A stretch of DNA of 17,920 bases from Phoronis ovalis (GCA_028565635.1 JAOXYB010019206.1:1-17920); one strand, 5' to 3'. Shown: positions 1 to 13,200, counted from the first letter of the stretch. Notes: a model not told the origin generated them from the sequence alone. Made by a program: numbers and translations.

Positions 1-146
1 TACATATACATTATATACATATACACAATGACATACACAGACACACACAGAGACACACAGACAGACACACACAAACACACACACATACATACACACATAC
101 ATATATATATATACATATACACACGCGTGCACGCACACACATATAT
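1..146. repeat. CA/TA-rich microsatellite
   Basis: The stretch is almost entirely imperfect alternating purine-pyrimidine dinucleotides: ACACAC runs with ACAG, ACAT and TATATA variants and a short CGCGTGCACGC segment near 124-134. The left end is cut by the window. It is a simple-sequence repeat with no coding content; its length is likely to be polymorphic between individuals. Confidence 0.93.
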
Positions 147-1235
147 AAGGACATTGTTACTACGAAAGTTAAAATTGAAGCATCACAGTGGCTAATACAT
201 ACTGGGTGTCACTAGGACCTATTATAAATAAGTTATATTAGACCATAGATCTAGGTCTTTTATCCAATCACATACGCTAAATTACATCACCTGTCAGCCC
301 ATGAAATTATAAAGGATCCTTACACACCCACTGATTTAATAATCACTTGAACTGGCACTATGTTGCAACGTTGCATTTAGAAATAACTATTTTAATTTTT
401 TTCCACACATATTGTACAGTGTTCAGTAAAACTTTCACATATGCAAGCATGTGAGCTCACCTTGAGGTATCGCCTGTTTCATATTATATTTTTCACTTGA
501 TAATAACAAACTAAGACCACCGGAGTATTGCTGAATGAGAATTTCATAGTTTTTGTTAATTTCAAAAGACGATAGTTTGACTAGAGGAAAGTGTTTCATA
601 GAACCAATAGTCAATGACTACTTCCACCCCGCAACACCAATTTTCTGAGACATGCCCACATACTCCCTAGTAGTAGTAGCACTTCGCGTTCCCCGAACTA
701 TCACATCTTGCCTTTAGATCATTACCCTCTCTGACGTCCGTGCATGTATAATGCCAATCACCCAATGCCTAACACAATGCGTCAATGCCAATGGGTATTA
801 ATTATTAGTTTATTAATAGGTATTAATATTAGTTTATTACTTTTTATTACGTTTCATATTTTACCTGCGAAGGAAACTGCCACTTATGAGAAAGACACTA
901 AACATGCAGTCAAACTAAAAACAGAAGTAACAAATTCGATAAACATGCGTGCTTTTCAATACATCTGACACTGATATACCCGTATATATACCTTTTAATG
1001 ATATCGTATATCTGGGGAAGAAAACTCAAATCCACTTCTCCCGCCATATTGGATTAGAATCTCACAAAATCTCGTTTCTACAAAAACTTAACATTACTTT
1101 GTATTTCTTATATATATAATACCAAAAATTCACACGAAATCCCGAAATCATACAGAATGTTTCCGAGCAAGTAATTTTCAAATATCCCCAGATGAGCCCC
1201 AAATATACTTGTTCTTAATCGTAGATCTCGTTTGA

Positions 1236-1248
1236 TCATGTGACTCAG
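1236..1248 (+). promoter_or_regulatory. E-box/CLEAR-like site overlapping AP-1 site
   Basis: TCATGTGAC at 1236-1244 reads GTCACATGA on the other strand. This is an M-box/E-box of the type bound by MITF/TFE and USF proteins, and one base from the core of the CLEAR motif GTCACGTGAC. It overlaps TGACTCA at 1241-1247, the classic AP-1 (TRE) site. Both lie within 20 bases of the VPS35L start codon. The match to known consensus sites is direct; binding and function are inferred. Confidence 0.4.
1238..1243 (+). promoter_or_regulatory. Minimal ATG-TGA start-stop upstream ORF
   Basis: An ATG at 1238-1240 is followed directly by TGA at 1241-1243, ten bases before the VPS35L ATG. If transcription starts upstream of 1238, this start-stop element could hold or divert scanning ribosomes. 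If the 5' UTR is very short, as the TISU-like start context suggests, it is not in the mRNA at all. Confidence 0.3.
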
Positions 1249-1249
1249 T

Positions 1250-1261
1250 AAAAATGGCGGC
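1250..1261 (+). promoter_or_regulatory. TISU/YY1-like element spanning the VPS35L start codon
   Basis: The sequence AAAAATGGCGGC contains the exact core ATGGCGGC with A at -3. This is the shared core of the YY1 site (AANATGGCGGC) and of TISU, the translation initiator of short 5' UTRs (SAASATGGCGGC); the two S positions are A here, so the TISU match is partial. Such elements sit at the start codon of animal housekeeping genes with 5' UTRs of only a few to about 30 bases. This supports 1254 as the true start and suggests that transcription begins just upstream. Confidence 0.55.
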
Positions 1262-1270
1262 TTGCGAATG
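1254..1270 (+). CDS. VPS35L: VPS35L coding exon 1 (17 nt, start codon)
   Basis: This very short first coding exon encodes MAACE plus the first two bases of a Trp codon. It is followed by a strong GTAAGT donor at 1271. Joined to exon 2 at 3690 it reads [16 protein letters not shown], which matches the shape of the human N-terminus (Met, a few residues, Trp, then an RNYKAE-like stretch). The shared Trp and RNY-AE pattern and the TISU-like context are the reasons for choosing this ATG. The exon is too short for ordinary gene finders. Confidence 0.9.
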
Positions 1271-4200
1271 GTAAGTTTCCAGGTTTTACTTTTTTATCTT
1301 CATATGTGTCTCTAAACGCGTGGAATCAGTGTTTGCTTGTGTTAGATGTGTATATTATTTGCAAAAAATTCCTAACATGGAGATTTTATGGAGAAAAAGC
1401 CGATAAACACGGCATTTGAGATTGTGTTCAAAAGTGGGTGTATACTATTAATTCCTAATTATTATATAGTCGGATTATAGTCCTGGTTCATGAGACATGA
1501 CGTTCTGCACTAGCTCTTGATAATCTGACTTGTGAGCTGTGCGAACAGTCATGCAAACTTACATAGCCAATTACAGTGAAAGTGCTCAAACTTGGAAATC
1601 TATGAAATTTCCTACCGAATGAGTTCATACATCACTGTCCAGATACTCTGATTATCCAACTTCAACTCCCACTACTTCTATGGCTATTTGCAACTCCTGC
1701 ACTGGCACCCAGAGGGATGGGGTACTTGCCAAAAAACTGGGTTGGTGTGTGAGGCCCAGGATAAAACAAGATTCTTGTATGGTAAAAACTGAATTCAGGA
1801 GTTTCAAATGGTGAAGGGAGTAGTTGAAGTTGGATAATCAGAGAGTACCTGGATAGTGATGTATGAACTCATACGGTAGGAATTACACAGATTTCGAAGT
1901 TTGGGCACTTTCACTGTAATTGGCTATGTAAGTTTCCATGACCGTTTCGCACAGCTCACAAGTCAGATTATCAAGAGCTAGTGCAGAACATCATGAACCA
2001 GGACTAACAATTATATTACTATTTAAATACTAATACTATAATACTATAGTAAATACTATTCGGTATATTCTTTTTAATTTTAGTCCCGATTTCGTGAGTT
2101 CACGCTACACCTTTGACAACTTCTGAGAGAGGAGTTATACCCCCAGATCATCATTCACCACTTAAAAAAAGTGATTTCACCAGCAATTTCTAAACCTATT
2201 TCACGTTCACCAGTAAATAGACAGTGGTGAATGGTGAATAGCACTATTAAATAGTTTATAATTTTTTTAGGAGGGAAATTTTATTGGGGTTGAGTGAGGA
2301 GTGGGATTTAGGAACCATGCCGTGCTCGGTCTTGGTCAAATGACTGGTGGATGTGGGAGGAAGGTCATTCCCTTTAGCGGGGGGAGTCCAAGGGACCTGC
2401 CTTGGAAAATTTTGGGTTTTTTTTGCTTTTTCTAGCATTCTGATACTCTCTTTGAACATAGATTGTTTCAACATAAAAATTTAATTTTATATGCTATAAG
2501 TTGACTCTATTTAATATACTTGGTCTCTCAGAATTGAGATAGATAAACAAATTGACAATAAAAGACTGCCCAATTAATGGAAAGGTACAATATGTGCAAT
2601 ATGTAACCTGTCTATATCATTTCTACTGCCGGCAGCCACCATATATAACAAAAAAAAACAGAAATATGGCCCTTGATATCTCAGTTGTTTAACCTATACT
2701 GCAAATGCCGGTCATTTTAAAAACATATTTACAATGCAGTGTTCTCCACAAAATAGTGTATACATGATATTATTTATATAAACCCCATACATGGATAGAT
2801 AAAATTTTGATAAATAATACAAGGCTTATGTACTAAAGTTCATTGGTGCCCTGAACAAGTGTAATTTTTTTAAAATCTTAGTCATTCATCATTCACGTGG
2901 AAAAACTCGTTCACGATTCACCAGCTAATTTCAGCTGCTTTCGCCATTTACCATTGAAAAAACAACCCATTCACCGACCGATGAGGCTTTCTGCACATCA
3001 CGAATCCTTGTATCGGATATCACAGTGAGAGTGAATTACCCGTCCGAAATATATATATATAATCCTTAGTATACAAGTAAAAATATTACATTCCTATTAC
3101 TCTGTGCCTATTGAACCTCAACATTGACTACTCTAATCACCATTTGGAACCCGCGGACTAGCACATTGACAAAAAATACCAACATCATATTTCCTCCACA
3201 AGTTCGTCTTCCACCATGACTTTAGGGTAGTGTTTGTGCATTTTTGCCTATTTACTAGTGCAGGAGTTTCAAATGGTGATTGGAGTACTTAGTCAAAAAT
3301 TGAAATTTGATAGATACACAGTATCAGGAGTATAATATTTTAACTCTAATGGTAAGGATTACATACTTTTTGAACAGTTGGTCACTTTCACTGTGGTTTC
3401 CAATACAAGGATCCATGACGTTTGGTAAGCTTCACTCGTCAGAATTTGTCTGAGGCGTAGCACGAACTCATGAAATCGGGACTAGGTGTATATTTGATTT
3501 GTTTAATATAACTTACATGAAATTCATAATCATATATGATATGGACCTGGACAAATCTGGTCTTGAAACTTGAATTTGTAAAATATTGATACTAAGTCAA
3601 TATCTATGTTGTATATGATTAAAGCAAATTAACACAGTTTGTAGCAAATTTTAATTGTCGTTGATTTTGCTGTTTCTTTGTTTTTTTAGGACACCAAAGC
3701 AAAGAAACTATGAGGCAGAGAGACGACTTTTTGGTGTGCATGCTGAAGAAACTTCCACTCATCCTCTTAAAGGAATCACAGTAAGTATTACAAACACATT
3801 CCCTATAAATAATGTTTATGATTAAGGGTAGTTTGTATATAATTGTATTTTTTGTCAAACTCCTTTGTGGACTGGAGACTTCTAGTACAAACCTGGATAC
3901 AAGAACCCAAGAATCTGTTGAAGATTTTTTCGATATCTTGGTTAGTGCATAACATGAATCATTTCGAAGTGGAAAAACTTGAATGTGTATGAACCTAGGG
4001 TGTATAAAACTCTATCTTTAATAATTGCTTGTGGATCACTTTGATATCATTTCACTTTCCTATAATCTTCAAAGCATGTCTTGTATCTCGAAATTTGAAA
4101 TTTACTTAATTTTGGTATGTGTCTCGATGCACTAAGCAAATTTTAGTTTTGCGTTGTCTTATTTATTAGCATGGAATTTTTTTTTTCCGAAATAATTGCT

Positions 4201-7200
4201 ATAACTAAAATCAAAATTTAGGTTTCTGAAGCCAAAGCGAAGAAAGGAGCTGGCTCAAAGTCTTCAACTCCAGCAAAGCAGCCTCCCAGGCCAAACCCCA
4301 TGATGGATCCCCTTAGTTCTGCAATGGAAGGCTCTGATCCCTTGTCTATGTTTGCTGTGTCAGATCCATTGTCACAGATGGCAGCACAAATGTCACTTGC
4401 AGGAAAAAAGGTTAAAAAAACATTTTGTCTACTTTTGCTAGAAATATTAAACTTATAAACTATCATTTGCTTTATAGGGTTGAGTACACTGTTTGACGCA
4501 ACTAATTCACAGTTTGAGATAAATTTTGAATAGTGAAATAATTTTGAGAAGGATCGGAATAATAATTATAAACATTTAATATTTTGTTTATCTATTAAAT
4601 GTGATTATATTTATAATCAGTAAGGATCATTTTTGGTAACTTCTCGCTGTTTTGATAGCAATCATCAGTTTTTCTTGAACAAAGCGCAAGTTGAAGTTGT
4701 TGCTTCTTAAGCTTGGGGTCCATGAAATAACATGGGGAACAGTTTCAAAACAGAGCTGATCTACCTTTTTCCAATGCAAGTCTCATAATAAAACCACTGG
4801 CTTATTTGAACACATTAATATGTAACATCACAATTTTTGTTTAGAATGACTCACAAACCAAGATGGAGGAAGACGATACATTTGAACCTTGGTCAGCAAG
4901 AAAAGCTGGAATTCTCAGTAAATACACCACATCGGAAAAATTGTCCATTACAACCAGCTTTCTGTCTGCATCTGATAAAGAAAGAGGTAACTATTTACAT
5001 ACACCATATGGCGTAGCAAAAACGAACTCAGTTATACACAAAGGTCTCAGCACCTTATATAAATAATCCCATAGTTTCTGTGTGCTCACTCGACTCATTC
5101 ACAAAATATGAGAATGTTGGGATTAATTAAGTTTGGACCCCGCAGTGCCACATAGTACATGCAAATAGTCTATTGGAGAGAATGCTCTTCAGTACTTATC
5201 GTTGTTCTCTGCCAGTGACTTGTAGAAATCAGTGCAGCATCACTTGTGAATAATAGAGCATTTAATATATGTCATTCTATATATTACAGTAGAATGTAAA
5301 ATATTGGCATTTTGAGACAAACCATTTATTTAGTTTAAAAACATGTTTAGTTAAAGAGAAGACACTATAGATTTTTATGCAAAAACCTTTTTTTTAGTGG
5401 TTATCAAACAACAGTCAACAGTAACAGATAAAATGAAGAACAGACTTGATCAGTTAGATGATATGGAGGAGGTATCTGTGTTTGATCTTTGATCTTTTCA
5501 ATGCTAACAAATACCTTGTTGAAAAATGTTTTATTTGCCTGATAAAAATGTATTTTGTAAGTTTATTCTGATATTTGATGACACCACTTTTAGGCAGGTT
5601 TCTGGGTTAAGCAGTGCATAGAAGATTGAGACAATGTGATTAAAGAACCTTATCCTTGTTACTTGTGTAGTTAAAGAATTAACAAATTAGTAAAATAGTT
5701 CCTCATTTAATATATATCATACTTACTCATTTTTGCATCCAGAAACGTAGTACAAACTTTATGTAAGGCTAAGGACAGGATCACATTATTAAAGTTGAAG
5801 TCATCAGTAATGCATACATGACAACTTCCATGCAATCACTAGCTGACATACCCATTTCAGTTTAGTAAACAAATAAAACACTAGGTGCTTTAAAATTGCA
5901 TTTGTTAAAATCATGATTATACATTTATATATCCTTATTTTTTCCTTCCTCCATTTTAGGGATCTGTGCAAGAGATGTTAGACTTAAGCCAACAAGATTA
6001 TGTGAATCGCATTGATGAACTTAACCAAGCTTTGGTCAGTGCTTGGGATATGGACCAAAGAGTGAAATCTTTGAAAATTGCCATACAGTGTGCCAAACTT
6101 CTAGCAGATATTTCTGTGATTCAGTTCTACCCTAGCAAATTTGTCCTTGTCACTGATATCTTGGACACATTTGGTAAGATATATATATATATATGCATAT
6201 GATTTTTATTTTATTGTCATGCATTTCAAGTACTTAGGCACAGGTAGGTTTAATATAAACAGAGATAATGTATCTGATTTTGTTGTTGTTTGTGTATCTA
6301 TGCTGTAATCTTAGAATGTGTGCATAGCGGCAGTATAATACTATTTCATGTTATATTTGTATATTTGACAATGAAGTTCTTGCCCCATTGAAATAAATTA
6401 TATCTTCAAGCAATTCTTATACTCTAGAAAATAGTGATAACACGTTCCATTTTTTCTGAATAAAATAATTTTGCAGAACTCCAAAAACAAGCGTGATAGC
6501 TTTCACTATTCTCACATACAGTTTACAGTTTCTAATTCTTTTATAGATAAAAAAATCAATTCATAAATACATTGATTGTTAAATTAACAAATTCATAATG
6601 CCAGCATTTACAAGACAATGTATTCGGTATGTAATCAAGTAAATCTAGAAAAAATAGTTATGGAGGTGTTTATTATTTTATTCATTGCAGGCAAACTTGT
6701 CTTCCAAAGAATCAGAACAAAAAGTCAATATTATCCATCAGGAAGCAATGTTCCTGTACAATTACCTAAGGATTTCACCCCAAATCAGGTGCCAGAATCA
6801 GCAAAAGAAACATGCAGAAATTGGTTCTTTAAGATTGCTTCAATCAGAGAACTGGTACCCAGGTTTTATGTAGAGGCAGCTATTCTCAAGTGTTACAGTT
6901 TTTTAAACCCTGGGTAAGACGATTTGTTTTGGAAAAACTCTTTGCCAAATTTTTAGAGGATTGACAACATGGTGAAACACTTGAAAATGAGTGTTAATAT
7001 TAGAGTATAAAGTGCGTTGTTTGCTGTTTTAGCAGCCTTCATATCTTTGTGTTGAATCTAGTTTTGTACAGTGTTAACAGAACACTTAGCAAAAAACAGA
7101 CACTAGTAAAGTGATGAGGCTGAATGCACCATTCTTGTCCTTAGAGAAAACAGAGGGGGCAAACGGTAAGTTTCAGTTAAATTCTATATTGGTTTGGTTT

Positions 7201-10200
7201 TGCCTTTTCAACAGAAGATATAATTACAGAAATGTATTTCTGTAGCTGCAAAACTAATGTTGTTTCATTGTGATTTTGTTCTGTTGTCAGTGCAAATCTT
7301 AACAAAAAAATGGAGCATGTGGGTGCACTATTTGTGGTATTTGCTGGTATTTGCTTGCTTACTTTCCTTGGAAATAAGATACATGTATGTGCTGCCCATT
7401 GATTTTGATATTGTTTTGTTATGTTTCTGAAATACAAGTCAGCTCTGTGATATTTTTTGAATAAATATTAAAGTAGTGTGGACATACATCGTGTAGCTTA
7501 AAATTAATACCCCATTTAATTCATTTATGAACTTAATAAATAGAAAGAATTGCACTTCTGATACTTGGTGACTAGTAAGTGTCTATAGAATGGTGAATTG
7601 TACTTTGCCAATTTTGTTTTTTTTCCGCAGAGAGTATAAACAAGCGTTTCAACGTCTGGCTATGTTGGTGCGAGGAATTGGTGATCCATTAGTAGCTATA
7701 TATGCCAGGTGCTATCTCTGTAGGGTAAGTTGTTTTTAGTATATTTAAAATAAAATTGAGTTGTAACAAGATGTAATCCTAAATTTGTTACCAGATACTT
7801 TTCTGTTACTATTTACCAGATTTTTTTAATTTTCATACTATGCTTGTGCAGTGGATTGTAGCTCCACACTGTTTATTCGAAGGTAAAAATCGTGATATTT
7901 TAATAAATTTGACATTAACATTTATATTGTGTGTTTAGGTTGGTATGGTTGTTGCTCCTCACATCAGAGAACATTTGTCACCTTGCTTTAATGATTTCCT
8001 GACTTCTTATTCACAGGTATCTATCGTGGTATTAGAACTGTTTTTGCGAATGACAATTTTTTTTCTGTGATATTTATGTACTCAATAAATGTCTAATGTA
8101 TTCATTTTTGATCATCATAAGCTTTCATTAAGAGGATCATAAAATTGAATGTTTTTACATGTGGCTCACAACCACTTGTTTGTGAAAGGAAAAGGCCTTT
8201 AGTTGAGTCAGATTCTGTGATGACAATCCTTATTTGAATTGTTATCAAAATGTACTTAATTTTGTGAAATTTTCAATTATTTGTGTATCTCCACAGTTAC
8301 AAAATGATAGTGTACAAAATATCTTAGCTGCACAAAAGATGGAAATGCCAAAGTACTTAACCTTATACTGTCCTGCATTAGACTGGATTCTTCATTGCAT
8401 TGCACACAAGACGGATGAAAAAGGTCTCACTTGCATTCTAGAGAGCTGTCAAAAACAATGTAACAGGTATTCACTCTTACAAGTTTCATAACTGTTTGGT
8501 ATTTGGAATGTCATATGTAACATACGTTTCCATTGTTTTTAAATTTTGGTCTTCATGCCTGTAGAGTCATATCTATTCAGAGGTTCCAGACAGTAAACAG
8601 TCAAATCTTTTTGAGTAGAAGGTAGACAATCTAAAGTTCTAAAGTGCTATGGTATACAGCATTTGACTGTTTGTAATTTTAGTGCTCTTTTGTTGAACTC
8701 CATTATGTCTGCTTTTAAACCGGAGTATATTGCCGCAAGAGCCATGCAATTCACAACCATGATCCGAGAGTGCGAAGAGACTGGCTTTCCAAAGGTATTC
8801 TATTTTTCAACTTGTTTTCTACTTTTTACACATCATTGGTGGTAAGTGTTTCTCAGTTAAACATATTTTATGTTGTAAAGTACTTTTAAAGTGAAAACAG
8901 ATGTTGAAAAATAACATATTAGTAAACAACAAATGCTGTATGATTAACTGCACAGCTGATAATTTCATATGAGTGCTTAATGTAAACAAAAATAAGAAAT
9001 TCCTGGCTGAGCAAATAAACGTTGCAGATTGTTTGGGCAATTGTTGCTTGGATGGCATCTGTTGTTTTACGAATCATAACATTCACGTTTTCATATCTTA
9101 ATGACTGATCTCTTGTAGCACATGTTACACCGTAGTCTTGGTCTTTGTATTGTGTTAGCTGACCCGCCTGAAGACCAAAGACTATCTGTGTTAAATGAAG
9201 TTTGGAAAACAGTTATGAAACTCAAGAATCCAGCAGTAAGTCTGCCAGTATTGGTTGCAGTAAATTTGAAATACCTTTTGCACTTGCATTTGTGAATGGA
9301 CTTGCCATTACTGTAGAGAATACTTGGTAGTGGTGTGTATAGAGGAGATACATATGTAAATGAAGTTACTAAGAGTAGCTTTTAGCAAACTACTGTGTTG
9401 CACTATTTCTTATTTATTATGTATACCCCCATAAATGTGATAATAGTCCTTTTCAAAGTGTCATCATGTGCATATTATATTAGCAAATAATTTATTTTTA
9501 CTTCTTTACAGGATTATATCAGCTGCTCTGAAATTTGGATGGAATATGTTGTCAAGCATTTTTCTGTAAGTTTCTAGAACGAAACATGTTATTCACGTAA
9601 AAATAGAATAAAGTTAAAGCCAGTGACAAAAGCTCCGTGAACGGCATTACTATTTTTGCCACAGCATTAAAAAGTAGGAGGTAATGAAATTAGAAGTTGG
9701 CCCTAATACAAATTTATTCGACTGCTGAAACGTAGGCACAGCGTAATTAGCTTACTTAAATAGAAGACTATCCTACTTGAATAGAAGCCTACAATGATTG
9801 CAACTCAGTAAATATTGTATGCTTGGTATTTTAATTCAATTAACAAGATATTACTATTAATGTTAATATTTATTTGCAACAAACAAATGTTCAAGACGAG
9901 ATGTTCAATTCTACTTTTGAGATTTGCTTGTAGAAACGAGAAATTAACACAATCCTGGCAGATGTAATCAAGCATTTGACACCTGACAGGGCATTTGAAG
10001 ATTATTATGGACAATTGCAGTCCATTGTGAGCAAGATAATGGTCCATATTCATGATTTTTACATACTATTTTCATTGGTATGTATCTGCTGCAGCTTGCT
10101 ATGGGAAATGATGTAACAGTACAAAACAATTACAGGTTACTTCTGATGCACACTTCTGTATTTGATATTTATTATATGTGATTTTTTCTGGAACCAATTA

Positions 10201-13200
10201 CTATCTATTATCTGTGGAAATATTTTGTTGACTATATGTATAAATTAGCTTTTAACTAAAACTGTTAAACGGTTTACTGAAAAGCACACTCACTTGTTTC
10301 TCATCTTTTATCTTGTTACACAATAAAATGTACTAGCAGATGGAATACATGATGCCACAAACTTGTCAGTATTTCTGCCTGATTCTATGCAGAAATACAA
10401 GTGACACTAAAAATATATAGGTTTTTTTATAGGATAAATTTATGCCATTTATTGACATGTTTCAAAAAGAATCCGTCAAAGTGGATGTCTGTAAAACTAT
10501 AATGGAATCATACGTAAAGTAAGTGTGAAATAATGCTTTTCTGAATTTGATATGAAATCCTTGCATCTCTGCAATATTATCATTTGGTAATTTGTAAATA
10601 TGGGATTGACTATTCATGTAGGATATGTGTAGTTTGTGGCTAAATAATGCCACAACAATCCAGAAACTGTAAACTTACAGTGATGAAGACTGATACTGTT
10701 GTAGTTGCAATTTATATTGACGTCAGTACAAAATTTATATAAAAGCAACACATTCTTCTTAGTCTAGTAATGCCGTAACTAATACCAATTGCAGAAAAAA
10801 CAGTAAGTCATATAAATGCACTGCAAAACTTGATTGTTTGCTTGCAGTTCACTTTTTATGTACGGTTTGAACTAAAATGTTTTATTCAGTAAATTAGTGA
10901 GACATTCGCGGAGTTCTTTGCACCTTACTGTCACAACAAATCAAATTCTCATGTATGATGTATAACTTCTGATGTTTATACATAGGCACCAAGAAGCACA
11001 GACTAATGATCCTGTTATCATCAACTCGATCATGTTTATCTGCAAGACGATGCATGATTCTGTCAAGTAAGTCATGTTGGATGTAAATATTCTATGGAAG
11101 CGTTACCTGCGTGTTTTGTAACAGTGCAATGTAAATCATGGGTAAATGTAAAGTTGTAAAGTTGCTCTATTCTCAAAACAAAAGGTTGAGAAAGACTGAA
11201 GAAACTTGGTTGACAGAAAAACGTGTAAGGTGGCTAAAAGGAGTTTATGCTTAGCAGAACATTTAATGGACTTTGATGCTGTTTATGAGTGTACATCACT
11301 TCTACTAGTTGTTCTTGCATTAAATAAAGTGGCCTTTCAGTTTTATTTTATTGTAAATTTAGTTTGATTCTTGGGCCTACCAAAGTCAAAATATGTCCAG
11401 TGAGTCATTTGAAGTGACTGTTCTTGTTGTAACTGACTTGCTTTCGAGGCATAACTTCTTGTATTGTAATTTGTTTGTATTTTAAATTTCACCAGTGCAC
11501 TCACTCTTGATGATGAAAGGAGGTCAATATCGAACCTGATTTGTGGATTCATCAGAAGCATATCTTTTGGACGTGACTTTGAACAGCAACTCAGTTTTTA
11601 TGTTGAAGCCAGAGCAAACTTTACTAATCTAGACACTGTGTTAATGCAGTTAGTACAGGTAGGTTTGCTACTGTTCCGTTTCCATTCTAAAACAGATGCA
11701 GATCCAGGATTGCTTGAGGAGTAGATCTTTTCTCATGGTTTCACAAGATTAGTTAATGTTTAAATGTACAATACTACACAAGAATTTATAGTAGATAAAT
11801 AAATGAAAAGGCTAACAGCATTAATAAATCTTTCTCTGGTAGGTTTATCCCTTAGATTAAAAGTAGCAACTCCTAAATTGCTATAATAGTGAACTTATGC
11901 ACATCTATTATTATAAATCTAGTTTGCGTAAATTCCTGATAATTGTGATTGCAACACATGTCAGCATTGTGATGTAAGAATGTTTGTCCAATGTTATGCA
12001 AAATGTACAAAATTTAATTTCTGTTGCAGAATGTGAATAATCTTGGAATTCAAACAAGAAATGTTGTGAAAGGGAATCATTCCAGAAAAACTGCAGCATT
12101 TGTTAGGGTAACAAAATGTTTTTAAACACTATTTGAACAAGATTTAAGATTGGTTTGATGTCATAACCACTTAGATATGAGTATGCCATCTCAAAGCACA
12201 TTTTGCTTATTTACCATAGTGATACTAAATGTCATTGACGGATTTTCTTGGCTGTTATCTCATCTTACGAGTATGTATTAATATGCTTACGAAGTCCTGT
12301 ATGAAGGACAATGGCCAGCTAGTGAATCAATTTGCCACAGTTATAGAAAACAATGTCAATATCATTTCATTTTGAATGATTGATCAATGCTCACCATCAC
12401 TCATTAAAACTATGCTCCAGATTAAACTACAGTATTTGCAGGTTATAGCAGAAGTACAAAATAATCTGTGAATCACGATATATGATCCTACCAATGTATA
12501 AGGACCAAACTGTGCTCAAAGCGGTTGTCATGTATCCACCAATAAATTCATCCTAACGTATTGGCATCTTTACTTGCAGGCCTGTGCTGCATATTGTTTC
12601 ATAACTATTCCATCTTTGCATGCTGTGTTTAGCCGTTTAAGCTTGTATCTGTTATCTGGACAAGTGGCTATGTTGAATGGCTGTCTGTCACAAGGTAAGC
12701 TGTTTGGGTACAGAAAAAATCTTTGTTACTAAACAACAGCATCCCATATTTTGAAGCTTCCTTTTTTTGAGGTGTGTATAATCATTGTCATGAGAATCAA
12801 ATTTTGTAACCGGCATTTTTAGTTCTTATTGTTTTGAAAATATCAGCTGCACTATGCAGGGAAAACTGTTCAAGCACAATTTCATAATAAAAGTTGAGTT
12901 AACTAAATTTAAAACTCTTGAAGCAAGCTTAAAATATTGCATACAAAATTAATCCATATTTTTCTCAGTCAAGAAATTGTGTGAATGTTCACTAAATATC
13001 ATTTGTTCATGTGATCGAAAGTAGTACTGTATTTTTCAGGTGATGCTTTTTTCAAGGCAGCAGTGTCATTGATAGCAGAGGTGCCTAGGACAATGGAAAC
13101 TGATGGCAAGACAAGATCTGCAGAACCTTTACTAGTGTCCTACATGTGTAACTTTTTATCAGCATTGTTAGTTATACCAGTAAGTTATTGACATGTAACA

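Larger units (their letters stand above)
147..1253. other. Upstream non-coding region of VPS35L
   Basis: This is AT-rich sequence with no gene that I recognise. The longest open frame, at 744-968 (+), has a hydrophobic middle, but it lies in repetitive ATTAATATTAGTTTATTA-like sequence and resembles no protein I know. Near 1042-1051 there is a CGCCATATTG stretch that could be a factor-binding site. The last 20 bases hold the probable core regulatory elements of VPS35L, listed separately. The 5' UTR boundary cannot be placed from sequence alone. Confidence 0.6.

Noticed and set aside
744-968. Open frame of 74 codons upstream of VPS35L with a hydrophobic middle
   Set aside because: It lies in AT-rich repetitive sequence, is short, shows no motif, has no sign of splicing or good start context, and resembles no known protein; a chance ORF is more likely.
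2256-2474. Minus-strand open frame in the nested insertion
   Set aside because: It contains no recognisable transposase, reverse-transcriptase or other domain. The local GC-rich composition can explain the lack of stops.
3619-3858. Minus-strand open frame over VPS35L exon 2
   Set aside because: It is a shadow of the plus-strand exon, which has correct splice sites and family similarity.
4218-4466. Minus-strand open frame over VPS35L exon 3
   Set aside because: It is an antisense shadow of the real exon.
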